Assembly (NCBI GenBank): GCA_913053875.1
Contig: CAJXGN010000013.1
Span: 1 to 64,000, forward strand
Direction: 5' to 3'
DNA: 64,000 nt
Source: an uncultured Agromyces sp.
GTDB lineage: Bacteria > Actinomycetota > Actinomycetes > Actinomycetales > Microbacteriaceae
Made by a program: the position numbers and the translations under genes. Below the pieces are notes generated by a model. It searched no databases. It was not told the DNA's origin and saw only the letters and a program-made list of their open reading frames with translations. Below, one piece after another: positions 6,383-16,104 of the stretch (position 1 is its first letter; each line of letters begins with the position of its first letter).

Positions 6383-6472
6383 TGGCGGTACCGGTGGGAT
6401 TTGAACCCACGGTGGGCTTTCACCCACACAACTTTTCGAGAGTTGCACCTTAGGCCGCTCGGACACGGTACC
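6383..6472 (-). tRNA. tRNA-Ser(CGA), probable integration site
   Basis: The minus strand folds as a class II tRNA: acceptor GGTACCG with CGGTACC, anticodon stem CAACT/AGTTG with loop CTCGAAA (anticodon CGA, reading UCG), a long variable arm, T-arm GGGTTCAAATCCC, discriminator G and an encoded CCA (90 nt with CCA). Its 3' end faces the integrase, 75 bp away, which is the geometry left when an element inserts into a tRNA 3' end and restores it. The matching duplicate should lie beyond the left edge. Confidence 0.92.
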
Positions 6473-6590
6473 GCCGAATATCCTAACCGCGACCGCGCGC
6501 TGCGCCAAAACGGGGGCGGATGCCCCTGGGCGCGCGCGGCACGCGCGGAGCATCCGTTCTCGTGTCGGCGGGCACACCTACACTCGCAGC

Positions 6591-7955
6591 ATGGCCCGCC
6601 CCACCACGTCGTTCCGCTGCTCCGAGTGCGGGTGGACGACGGTCAAGTGGGTCGGCCGCTGTGGCGAGTGCCAGCAGTGGGGCACGGTCGTCGAGCACGG
6701 CGCCGCGGCAGCCGAGGCGAAGGCCGTGCGGCCGGCGGCGGTGGCGGATGCCTCGCGGGCACGCCCCATCACCGAGGCCGTGGCCGACGACTCGCGGCAT
6801 CGCCCGACGGGTGTCGGCGAGTTCGACCGCGTGCTCGGCGGCGGCATCGTGCCGGGCGCGGCGATCCTCTTGAGCGGCGAGCCGGGCGTCGGCAAGTCGA
6901 CGCTGCTGCTCGAGGTCGCGGCCCGCGCCGCGGCATCCGGCCGTCGTGTGCTTTACGTGAGCGCCGAGGAGTCGGTCGCACAGGTGCGGCTGCGCGCCGA
7001 GCGCACCGGGGCGCTGCACGACACCCTCTTCCTCGCCTCCGAGACCGACCTCGCGACTGTGCTCGGGCAGGTCGACGCCATCGAGCCAGACCTGCTCATC
7101 ATCGACTCGGTGCAGACCGTGTCGAGCGCCGAGTCCGACGGCGTGGCCGGGCAGCCGAGCCAGGTGCGCGAGGTCGCGTCGACGCTCATCAGGCTCGCGA
7201 AGCAGCGGCACCTGCCCGTGCTGCTCGTCGGCCACGTCACGAAGGACGGCACCATCGCAGGCCCCCGCCTGCTCGAGCACCTCGTCGACGTCGTCTGCCA
7301 GTTCGAGGGCGACCGGCACACCGCGCTGCGCTTCGTGCGGGCGCTCAAGAACCGGTTCGGCCCGACCGACGAGGTCGGCTGCTTCGAGATGACCGGCGAG
7401 GGCATCAGCGAGGTGCCCGACCCGAGCGGGCTGTTCCTGTCGCGATCGCGGGTCGCGGTGAGCGGCACGTGCGTGACCGTCGCGCTCGAGGGCCGGCGTG
7501 CGCTGCCCGTCGAGGTGCAGGCGCTCGTCGTGTCGACGAACGCGCCGCAGCCCCGGCGCGTCGTGAGCGGCGTCGACTCGTCGCGCGTGGCGATGATCAT
7601 CGCGGTGCTCGAGCGCCGGGCGGGGTACTCGCGGCTCGGCGCGCACGACGTGTATGTCTCGACGGTCGGCGGAGTGCGGCTCGCCGAGCCGGGGGCCGAC
7701 CTCGCGATCGCGGTGGCCATCGCGAGTGCGATGAGCGACCGCGCGGTGCCCGCCGAGATCGCCGCGGTCGGCGAGATCAGCCTCGCGGGCGAGGTGCGGC
7801 CCGTCGCCGCGGCACGCCAGCGTGCCGCCGAGGCGCGGCGGCTCGGCTACCGCAGGCTCATCGACGACGAGGTCGGCAGCGTGCAGGCGGCCGTCGAGCA
7901 CGCGCTCATGACCCGGGCGTCCGCCCGCGAGCAGGAACTCGACGCGGTGTTCTGA
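6591..7955 (+). CDS. radA: DNA repair protein RadA (Sms)
   Basis: RadA is a RecA-like, DnaB-related motor that helps branch migration in homologous recombination. In order: a four-Cys zinc finger (C-S-E-C-G...C-G-E-C, residues 10-27), Walker A G-E-P-G-V-G-K-S (about 98-105), Walker B L-L-I-I-D-S, the RadA-specific K-N-R-F-G motif (about 252), and a C-terminal Lon-protease-like domain without peptidase function. 454 residues is normal. TACACT ends 6 bases before the ATG and no ribosome binding site is seen, suggesting a leaderless transcript. It is the first chromosomal gene beyond the element. Confidence 0.95.
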   Translation: MARPTTSFRCSECGWTTVKWVGRCGECQQWGTVVEHGAAAAEAKAVRPAAVADASRARPITEAVADDSRHRPTGVGEFDRVLGGGIVPGAAILLSGEPGVGKSTLLLEVAARAAASGRRVLYVSAEESVAQVRLRAERTGALHDTLFLASETDLATVLGQVDAIEPDLLIIDSVQTVSSAESDGVAGQPSQVREVASTLIRLAKQRHLPVLLVGHVTKDGTIAGPRLLEHLVDVVCQFEGDRHTALRFVRALKNRFGPTDEVGCFEMTGEGISEVPDPSGLFLSRSRVAVSGTCVTVALEGRRALPVEVQALVVSTNAPQPRRVVSGVDSSRVAMIIAVLERRAGYSRLGAHDVYVSTVGGVRLAEPGADLAIAVAIASAMSDRAVPAEIAAVGEISLAGEVRPVAAARQRAAEARRLGYRRLIDDEVGSVQAAVEHALMTRASAREQELDAVF

Positions 7956-8017
7956 GACCGGCGCGGCCGATGCGCTCGGCCGGCTCAGTGGCATCCGCTC
8001 GGCTTCGAGCCCCGCGG

Positions 8018-8425
8018 CTACGCCTCGAGGGCGGCCAAGAGGTCGTCGGGTGATGCCTGCATGGGGTGCGGGCCCGCGATGTCGAGGAACACCGTCGTGA
8101 TCTCCGACCGGTGCGTCGCGAGGAACGAGCGCAACCATGCGGGGCTGTGCAGCCCGACCGCGGGCGGCAGGTTCGCGGGCTTGTTCGCGGCGTCGCTGAA
8201 GAGCAGCAGCGCGACCTCGGCGGTGTTCGGGTCGCGGTAGGTCCAGACCTCGCCGCCGTCGAGCGGCTTGTCGCGCGGGCCCGGCTTGATGAGCGGCACG
8301 ACGGTGTTGCCGTGGCGCAGCGCGAGGGCGACCGCGGCCATGTCCTGCCGTTCGAGGGCCTCGGCGAGCGCCTGCGACCGGAACTCCTGCGGGCGCGCCG
8401 GCGTGCGCTTCTTCTTGGAGGCCAT
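8018..8425 (-). CDS. Conserved hypothetical protein, SseB-like
   Basis: About 135 residues with a basic start (M-A-S-K-K-K-R). The body (V-V-P-L-I-K-P-G...V-W-T-Y-R-D-P-N-T-A-E-V-A-L-L-L-F-S-D-A-A-N, then H-S-P-A-W-L-R-S-F-L) resembles the SseB N-terminal domain, a small alpha/beta fold found in many actinobacterial cytoplasmic proteins of unknown role. The start at 8425 lies 7 bases after TAGGGT, and a GGAGGG motif overlaps the region. Function not known. Confidence 0.6.
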   Translation of the reverse strand: MASKKKRTPARPQEFRSQALAEALERQDMAAVALALRHGNTVVPLIKPGPRDKPLDGGEVWTYRDPNTAEVALLLFSDAANKPANLPPAVGLHSPAWLRSFLATHRSEITTVFLDIAGPHPMQASPDDLLAALEA

Positions 8426-8452
8426 GCCCTCCACCCTACGTTCCCGCGTTGC

Positions 8453-8512
8453 CCAGACCCGTCGAAAGACTGCGCTCCCGCGGCTCAGAGCGCAGGAAAT
8501 TGACGGGTCTGG
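8453..8512. repeat. 60-bp palindromic intergenic repeat, copy 1
   Basis: Nested arms CCAGACCCGTC / GACGGGTCTGG at the outside and TGCGCTC / GAGCGCA inside, with GAAAG between. It lies between two leftward genes. A second 60-bp copy with the same layout is at 25017-25076. It could end transcription, but the conserved internal sequence suggests a mobile or REP-like repeat. Confidence 0.65.
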
Positions 8513-8522
8513 AGAGACACGC

Positions 8523-9161
8523 TCAGTAGAGGAGCAACTGCTTCGTGGCCGACGAGTCGAACCCGTCGACCGAGACCGAGAGGTGGTACGACGCGCCGCC
8601 GGCCGGCACGGGCTCGCGGGAGTCGTCGTCGCAGGTGTCGGGGTCGGAGCGCGTGCGGTTCCACACGATCGGCGCGGCCGAGCTGAGCGGCTCGCCGGGC
8701 GTCAGGCTCACCTCGGCGTCGATCGGGTCGACCTGGCAGTCGGTCGAGGTCCAGTACACCTCGTCGCCGCTCGTGATCGTGAACACCTGCGCCGCGGTGC
8801 CGGCGTTCAGTACGCAGACGTTCGGGCCCGTGTTCGTGAGCGTGACGGCGAGCTCGGGCAATTCGCCCGCGGCGTACGTGGTGGCGTCGGTCACGGGCTC
8901 GACGACGATGTGCTCGGGCGCGCACGGGTCGCCGTCGACGGCGGCCTCCTCGGTGGGCAGGGCAGTGGCGGGGGCATCCGTCGCCGTCGTCGCGACCGGC
9001 GTGCCGGTCTCGTCGGGCTGCGCCCCCTGGCTCGCACCCGGCCGCACGATGATCAGCACGACCACCGCGATGACCGCCACGAGACCCAGCAGCACGATGA
9101 TGCGACGACGCCAGTACACCGCGGCCGGCTGCGGCCCGACGGGCTTGCGGATCATCGACAT
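8523..9161 (-). CDS. Membrane-anchored exported protein of unknown function
   Basis: 212 residues. A short basic N-terminus is followed by one hydrophobic segment (residues about 20-42, I-I-V-L-L-G-L-V-A-V-I-A-V-V-V-L-I-I-V), then a Thr/Ala/Pro-rich linker (45-70) and an extracellular, beta-rich domain of about 140 residues with four Cys (D-P-C-A, N-V-C-V, T-D-C-Q, D-T-C-D) able to form two disulfides. No catalytic motif is evident; the L-T-N-T-G-P-N-V-C segment is reminiscent of immunoglobulin-like folds. The ATG at 9161 lies exactly 6 bases after TACCCT, favouring it over the upstream GTG and suggesting a leaderless mRNA. Confidence 0.7.
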   Translation of the reverse strand: MSMIRKPVGPQPAAVYWRRRIIVLLGLVAVIAVVVLIIVRPGASQGAQPDETGTPVATTATDAPATALPTEEAAVDGDPCAPEHIVVEPVTDATTYAAGELPELAVTLTNTGPNVCVLNAGTAAQVFTITSGDEVYWTSTDCQVDPIDAEVSLTPGEPLSSAAPIVWNRTRSDPDTCDDDSREPVPAGGASYHLSVSVDGFDSSATKQLLLY

Positions 9162-9242
9162 GCCCACAGGGTACGGCGACGGATGCGACGGGGCCCGCCA
9201 TCGGCCCGGCGCGCCGCTCCCCCGCGCCGCGAACCGGTCGTG

Positions 9243-9767
9243 CTAGGAGCCCGACACGCCTCCCAGCAGCTTCAGCATGCGCGTGTTGCCGAGCGTGTTC
9301 TGCTTCACGCGCGCGAGGTCGAGGAACTCCGCGACGCCCTCGTCGTGCGAGCGCACGAGCTCGGCGTACACCGCCGGATCGACCGTCTCGTGCCCCATGT
9401 CGACGAACCCGTGGCGACCGAAGAAGTCGACCTCGAAGGTGAGGCAGAACAGCCGCGAGAGGCCGAGCTCCGCGGCATCCGCCTCGAGTTCGTCGAGCAG
9501 CGCGTGGCCGATGCCGCGCCCCAGCCACGCATCGGCGACCGCGAGCGTGCGCACCTCGCCGAGGTCCTCCCACATCACGTGCAGCGCCCCGCACCCGATG
9601 AGGGTGCCGTCGGATGCCTCGGCCACGCGGAACTCCTGCAGGGCGCCGTACAGGTCGACGCGCTCCTTGCCGAGCAGGATGCGTCGGTCGACCAGCGGCT
9701 CGGTCAGGGTGACGATTCCGGACACGTCGGCGGCGCGCGCACGGCGCACTCGAAAGTCGGCGGTCAT
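9243..9767 (-). CDS. argA: Amino-acid N-acetyltransferase, ArgA type
   Basis: 174 residues, a single GNAT domain. The sequence follows the M. tuberculosis Rv2747-type N-acetylglutamate synthase closely: an R-R-A-R start, L-Y-G-A-L-Q-E-F near residue 40, G-C-G-A-L-H-V-M-W-E-D-L-G-E-V-R-T, the acetyl-CoA loop G-R-G-I-G-H, F-F-G-R-H-G-F, and the tail V-A-E-F-L-D-L. It would transfer acetyl from acetyl-CoA to glutamate, the first step of arginine synthesis. The other arginine genes are not nearby. The ATG lies 6 bases after TAGTCT and is divergent from the next gene over only 18 bp. Confidence 0.85.
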   Translation of the reverse strand: MTADFRVRRARAADVSGIVTLTEPLVDRRILLGKERVDLYGALQEFRVAEASDGTLIGCGALHVMWEDLGEVRTLAVADAWLGRGIGHALLDELEADAAELGLSRLFCLTFEVDFFGRHGFVDMGHETVDPAVYAELVRSHDEGVAEFLDLARVKQNTLGNTRMLKLLGGVSGS

Positions 9768-9785
9768 CACGTCAGACTAGCGTTC
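9768..9785. promoter_or_regulatory. 18-bp divergent promoter region, argA / phosphotransferase
   Basis: The whole gap between two divergent start codons is 18 bp. On the minus strand TAGTCT (9779-9774) ends 6 bases before the argA ATG. On the plus strand CAGACT (9773-9778) ends 7 bases before the GTG of the phosphotransferase. The two -10 boxes are nearly the same base pairs (CAGACTAG), so both genes should have leaderless messages and compete for polymerase. Confidence 0.55.
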
Positions 9786-10676
9786 GTGGATGCTCCCGAA
9801 GCCGAGGTCCCGATCGACGAGTCGCTGATCGAGCGGCTCGTCGCCGAACAGCACCCCGACCTCGCCGGACCGGTGCGCATCGTCGAGAACGGCTGGGACA
9901 ACACCATCGCCCGGCTGGGCGAGGACCGATGCGTGCGGATGCCCCGGCGAGCCGTCGCCGCTCCCCTGATCGAGCACGAGATCCGCTGGCTGCCCCGCCT
10001 CGCATCCCGGCTCAGCGTCCCCGTCCCGGTGGCCGAGCGGGTGGGCGAACCCGGGTTCGGCTACCCGTGGCGGTGGGCGATCTGCCCGTGGCTCGACGGT
10101 CGCGCGCTCACCGACGTACCCGTAGCCGAGCGCATCGACACCGCACGCGACCTGGGTCGGTTCCTCGGCCCGCTGCACGCCATCGCCCCGGCCGATGCAC
10201 CGCACAACCCCGTGCGCGGCACGCCGGTGGCCGCCACCGCAGCGCGCCTCGAACAGCGACTCGCGCACCCGGGCGTCCCCGACCCGACCCACCTGCGCCG
10301 GCTCTGGGAGGTGGGCCTCTCGGTGCCGCCGCACACCGGGCGCGGGCGCTGGCTGCACGGAGACGTCCACCCGGGCAACCTGGTGGTCGGCGACGTGGAC
10401 GCCCGCCTCGCGGCCGTCATCGACTTCGGCGACCTCACCGCGGGCGACCCGGCGAGCGATCTCGCGGTGGCGTGGCTCGCGTTCGACGCCGAGGGGCGAG
10501 CGGCCTTCCGCGAGGCGGCGGCCCCGTGGCATCCGCCCCGCGCCCGCGGCTGGGTGCGGGCCCGCGCCTGGGCCGTCGTGCTCGGGCTGGCGTTCCTCAC
10601 CCGGAACGACGACGACTCGCGCATGCACGCGATCGGCGTTCACGCGATGCACCAGCTGCTCGCCGAGACGCCCTGA
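9786..10676 (+). CDS. APH-family phosphotransferase
   Basis: 296 residues, an aminoglycoside-phosphotransferase-fold kinase. Visible motifs: the catalytic loop H-G-D-V-H-P-G-N-L (about residue 195), the metal-binding V-I-D-F-G-D-L (about 217), and a C-terminal helical lobe. Members phosphorylate antibiotics, choline, homoserine or sugars; the sequence does not say which, and resistance should not be assumed. A GTG start at 9786 is chosen: it is the first start in frame after the 18-bp divergent promoter and gives a normal length. Confidence 0.8.
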   Translation: MDAPEAEVPIDESLIERLVAEQHPDLAGPVRIVENGWDNTIARLGEDRCVRMPRRAVAAPLIEHEIRWLPRLASRLSVPVPVAERVGEPGFGYPWRWAICPWLDGRALTDVPVAERIDTARDLGRFLGPLHAIAPADAPHNPVRGTPVAATAARLEQRLAHPGVPDPTHLRRLWEVGLSVPPHTGRGRWLHGDVHPGNLVVGDVDARLAAVIDFGDLTAGDPASDLAVAWLAFDAEGRAAFREAAAPWHPPRARGWVRARAWAVVLGLAFLTRNDDDSRMHAIGVHAMHQLLAETP

Positions 10677-10711
10677 CGAGGCATCCGCCCGCCCTGCCAT
10701 GCGTGCAGACA

Positions 10712-10750
10712 CGACGACGCCCCCGGCGGCCGGAGCCGGGGGCGTCGTCG
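10712..10750. terminator. Bidirectional terminator, phosphotransferase / clpC
   Basis: CGACGACGCCCCCGGC (10712-10727) and its exact complement (10735-10750) enclose a 7-base loop. It lies between two convergent genes and can serve both. Confidence 0.85.
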
Positions 10751-10762
10751 ATCGCGCGAGTC

Positions 10763-13288
<2,526 letters not shown>

Positions 13289-13371
13289 TCGTCACACTCC
13301 TCACGGGGCCGGGCAGGGTTGCGGCTTCCGATACATCGAGGGTAGCCACGGCCCTGTGCACAGGGGCGCGT

Positions 13372-13388
13372 GTTCGCCGTGGGCGCAT
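13372..13388. promoter_or_regulatory. Possible ClgR operator upstream of clpC
   Basis: GTTCGCCGTGGGCGCAT fits the general form GTTCGC-N5-GCG reported for ClgR, the activator of clp genes in Corynebacterium, Streptomyces and Mycobacterium. It lies about 28 bp upstream of a TACCCT -10 box (13344-13339, minus strand) that serves clpC. The right half is imperfect. Confidence 0.4.
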
Positions 13389-13413
13389 CACGGTTTGTCC
13401 CTACGATGTGCGC

Positions 13414-14952
13414 ATGCCCGACGCCGCCCGCCGCCGCGTGCCGACGGCGCTCGCGGTCGCCTCGGTGGCGACCCCGATGCTGGCTGCAGCGGTGCTCGCG
13501 ATCCTGCGCTCGGCGACCACGAACCTCTGGCGCGACGAGTACGCGACGGCCCTGCACGCGCCGCTCGACTCCGGCAGCCTGGTGCGGGCCGTCTCGCACG
13601 TGGACGGGGTGTTCGGCCCCTACTACGCGCTGATGCATCCGCTCAGCGGGCTCGGCACGGCCGACGAGACGTGGTACCGGGTGCCGTCGATCGTCGCGTT
13701 CGTCGTCGCCGCGGGCGGTGTCGCGCTCCTCGCGCTGCGCTGGTGGGGACTGATCGCCGCGATCGTCGGCGGCATCGTGTTCGCGCTGAACCCGGTCCTG
13801 CTGTGGCAGGCGACGAATGCCCGGCCGTACGCGATCTCGGTCGCGCTGTTCGTGCTCGCGCTGCTCGCGCTCGACGTCGCCCTGCGCCGGACGGCGCACC
13901 GATGGCCGGCCTGGGCCGGCTACGCGCTCCTCGCCGCACTCGCCGCCCTGCTGCATCCGTTCGCCGCCGTTGCCGTCGCGACGAGCGCGGTGCTGGTGGT
14001 CGGCCGCCCCGGGCGCACCGTGGCCGCCTGGCTGGCGGCCAGCGCACCGGCCGGCGTGGTCGCCCTCGCGATGCTCGTGGCGACCTCCGACCAGAGCGGC
14101 CAGCTCACCTGGCTTCCTCCGGCCGACCTGCGCGAGACGATCGCCCTCCTGGCCGACGTCGCGGGGGTGTCGCCCGGTTACGCCGTGGTGTTCGACCTCG
14201 CGGCACTGGGCGTCCTCGGCGCGATGGCCGTCGCGACCCTGCTGGCGTTCGGCCGCGGGGCGCCCGGTGCCGACCCCGCCCGCGCGCGGCCCGTGCTCTT
14301 CGCCGGCGCGCTGCTCGCGCTGCCGGCGGTGGTGCTGTTCGCCGGCACCTGGCTCGTCTCGCCGATGCTGACCGATCGCTACCTCATCTGGTCGACCGTC
14401 GGGTGCGCACTGCTGGTCGGTGCGGCGGCCGGGGCGGCCGTGCAGCGCGCCGGCGTTCGGAGCCTCGTCGCCGGGGCGCTCGCCCTCGTCGTCGTCGCGG
14501 GCATGGTCGCGCTCACGGTGCAGCGCGGCCTCGTCCGTCAGCCCGGCCCGAGCGACCTCGCGCAGGCCGTCGACCTGATCGAGGCATCCGCGCAGCCCGG
14601 CGACCGGCTCGTCATCGCGCAGCGCTACTGGGAGGGCGGCGTCGCCTACGAGTTCGCGCGCGCCTCCGGCGACGACGCGTACGGTCAGGCGCTGCGCGAG
14701 CTCGTGCCGGTCGGCGGTCAGCCGTTCGCCGATCTCCGCGTGGTGACCGGCGTCGATCCGCTCACGACCGAGCCCGCCGACACGCTCGACGGCGAGGATC
14801 TCTGGCTCGTCGCACTCACCCCGATCACGGCCGACGACCACGCGCTCCTCGACGCGGAGCTCGCCGACTGCATCGCACGCATCGACGTGGACGATGCCGC
14901 GCGGTTCGGCGTCTTCCACGTCGGGCACGCGTCCTGCGACGGCCCGGGCTGA
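13414..14952 (+). CDS. GT-C type membrane glycosyltransferase
   Basis: About 512 residues with some ten to twelve hydrophobic segments over the first 370, and a soluble C-terminal domain (about 375-512). The first external loop has W-R-D-E-Y, the Asp-Glu pair typical of GT39/GT83-like enzymes that use polyprenyl-phosphate sugars. Such enzymes add sugars to cell-wall polymers or proteins outside the membrane; the acceptor cannot be told. TACGAT ends 6 bases before the ATG at 13414, indicating a leaderless transcript; a GTG two codons earlier is also possible. Divergent from clpC. Confidence 0.75.
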   Translation: MPDAARRRVPTALAVASVATPMLAAAVLAILRSATTNLWRDEYATALHAPLDSGSLVRAVSHVDGVFGPYYALMHPLSGLGTADETWYRVPSIVAFVVAAGGVALLALRWWGLIAAIVGGIVFALNPVLLWQATNARPYAISVALFVLALLALDVALRRTAHRWPAWAGYALLAALAALLHPFAAVAVATSAVLVVGRPGRTVAAWLAASAPAGVVALAMLVATSDQSGQLTWLPPADLRETIALLADVAGVSPGYAVVFDLAALGVLGAMAVATLLAFGRGAPGADPARARPVLFAGALLALPAVVLFAGTWLVSPMLTDRYLIWSTVGCALLVGAAAGAAVQRAGVRSLVAGALALVVVAGMVALTVQRGLVRQPGPSDLAQAVDLIEASAQPGDRLVIAQRYWEGGVAYEFARASGDDAYGQALRELVPVGGQPFADLRVVTGVDPLTTEPADTLDGEDLWLVALTPITADDHALLDAELADCIARIDVDDAARFGVFHVGHASCDGPG

Positions 14953-15018
14953 CCCGCAGCACGCCGGCATCACCCGTCACCGGCCCGGAGGTCGATGCAC
15001 GGGCATAGACTCTGCGGC

Positions 15019-16026
15019 ATGAGCAACCTCGAGCGGGATCCCCGCGAACTGCTCTGCGACCCGGATGCCCCGGGGACGCGCAGCGCGATCGAGATCCTCA
15101 CCGCGCGCGAGGTGCCGCTCGGCGGCCCACGTGCGATGACCGTGCGCCGCACACTGCCGCAGCGCGGGCGCACGACCATCGGCGCGTGGTGCTTCATCGA
15201 CCACTACGGACCGGACGACGTGGCCGCCACCGGGGGCATGGTCGTGCCGCCCCATCCGCACACCGGGCTGCAGACCGTGAGCTGGCTGTTCGAGGGCGAG
15301 ATCGAGCACCGCGACTCGGCCGGCAGTCACGCGATGGTGCGTCCGGGCGAGCTGAACCTGATGACCGCGGGCACTGGGATCCAGCACTCCGAGGTGTCTA
15401 CTCCGGCGGCCACCACCCTCCACGGTGTACAGCTCTGGACGGTGCTGCCGGATGCCTCGCGGCACGCGAGTCCGTTCTTCGAACGCCACGAGGCGATCCG
15501 GGTCTCGGTCGACGACGCCGACGTGCGCGTCTTCGTCGGCGCGCTCGCGGGCGTCGACACCGGGGTCACCGTGTTCTCACCGCTCGTCGGCGCGCAGGTC
15601 GACCTGCCGCCGTTCGGTGCCGTGACGCTCGAGGTCGAGCCCGGGTTCGAGCACGGGGTGCTGGTCGACGCCGGCCCCGTGCGGGTCGAGTCGGCGCACG
15701 GCGACGACGCGGTCGGCGCCGAGGACGCGGCTCCGAGCGAGCTCGCGTACGTGCCGCCGGGAGCCCGCAGCATCCGACTCTCTGCCGGCGAGGCCCCCGC
15801 GCGCGTGCTGCTGCTCGGCGGCGAGCCGTTCGGCGAGCAGATCGTCATGTGGTGGAACTTCATCGGGCGCACGCACGACGAGGTGGTCGCCTACCGGGAG
15901 CAGTGGCAGCGCGAGGTCGTCGCGGCCGCCGACGCGCAGGGCCGGTTCGGGCACGTCGACGGGTACGACGGCGACCCGCTGCCCGCACCGGACCTGCCGA
16001 CCGTGCGCCTCAAGCCGCGGGGCTGA
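15019..16026 (+). CDS. Pirin family protein
   Basis: 335 residues with two cupin domains. The N-terminal cupin carries the metal-binding motif H-P-H-T-G (about 79-83), with further His and Glu in E-H-R-D-S and T-G-I-Q-H-S-E. Pirins bind Fe(II) or other metals; bacterial members can have quercetin dioxygenase activity or modulate central metabolism, and the substrate cannot be told from sequence. The ATG at 15019 is 7 bases after TAGACT and gives the usual N-terminus. An upstream in-frame start at 14995 is rejected for lack of signals. Confidence 0.85.
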   Translation: MSNLERDPRELLCDPDAPGTRSAIEILTAREVPLGGPRAMTVRRTLPQRGRTTIGAWCFIDHYGPDDVAATGGMVVPPHPHTGLQTVSWLFEGEIEHRDSAGSHAMVRPGELNLMTAGTGIQHSEVSTPAATTLHGVQLWTVLPDASRHASPFFERHEAIRVSVDDADVRVFVGALAGVDTGVTVFSPLVGAQVDLPPFGAVTLEVEPGFEHGVLVDAGPVRVESAHGDDAVGAEDAAPSELAYVPPGARSIRLSAGEAPARVLLLGGEPFGEQIVMWWNFIGRTHDEVVAYREQWQREVVAAADAQGRFGHVDGYDGDPLPAPDLPTVRLKPRG

Positions 16027-16044
16027 CCCGGGCACGACACGGGC

Positions 16045-16068
16045 GCCGGCGCGTGCGGAGGCGCCGGC
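16045..16068. terminator. Terminator between convergent pirin and cls genes
   Basis: GCCGGCGC (16045-16052) and GCGCCGGC (16061-16068) form an 8-bp GC hairpin with an 8-base loop between two convergent stops. Confidence 0.5.
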
Positions 16069-16104
16069 CCACGGGCATCCGTCGGCCCCGGGGCATCCGC
16101 GCCG

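Noticed and set aside
9786..10676. Aminoglycoside resistance gene
   Set aside because: Only the general kinase fold is visible; no residues specify an antibiotic substrate, so it is left as an APH-family phosphotransferase.
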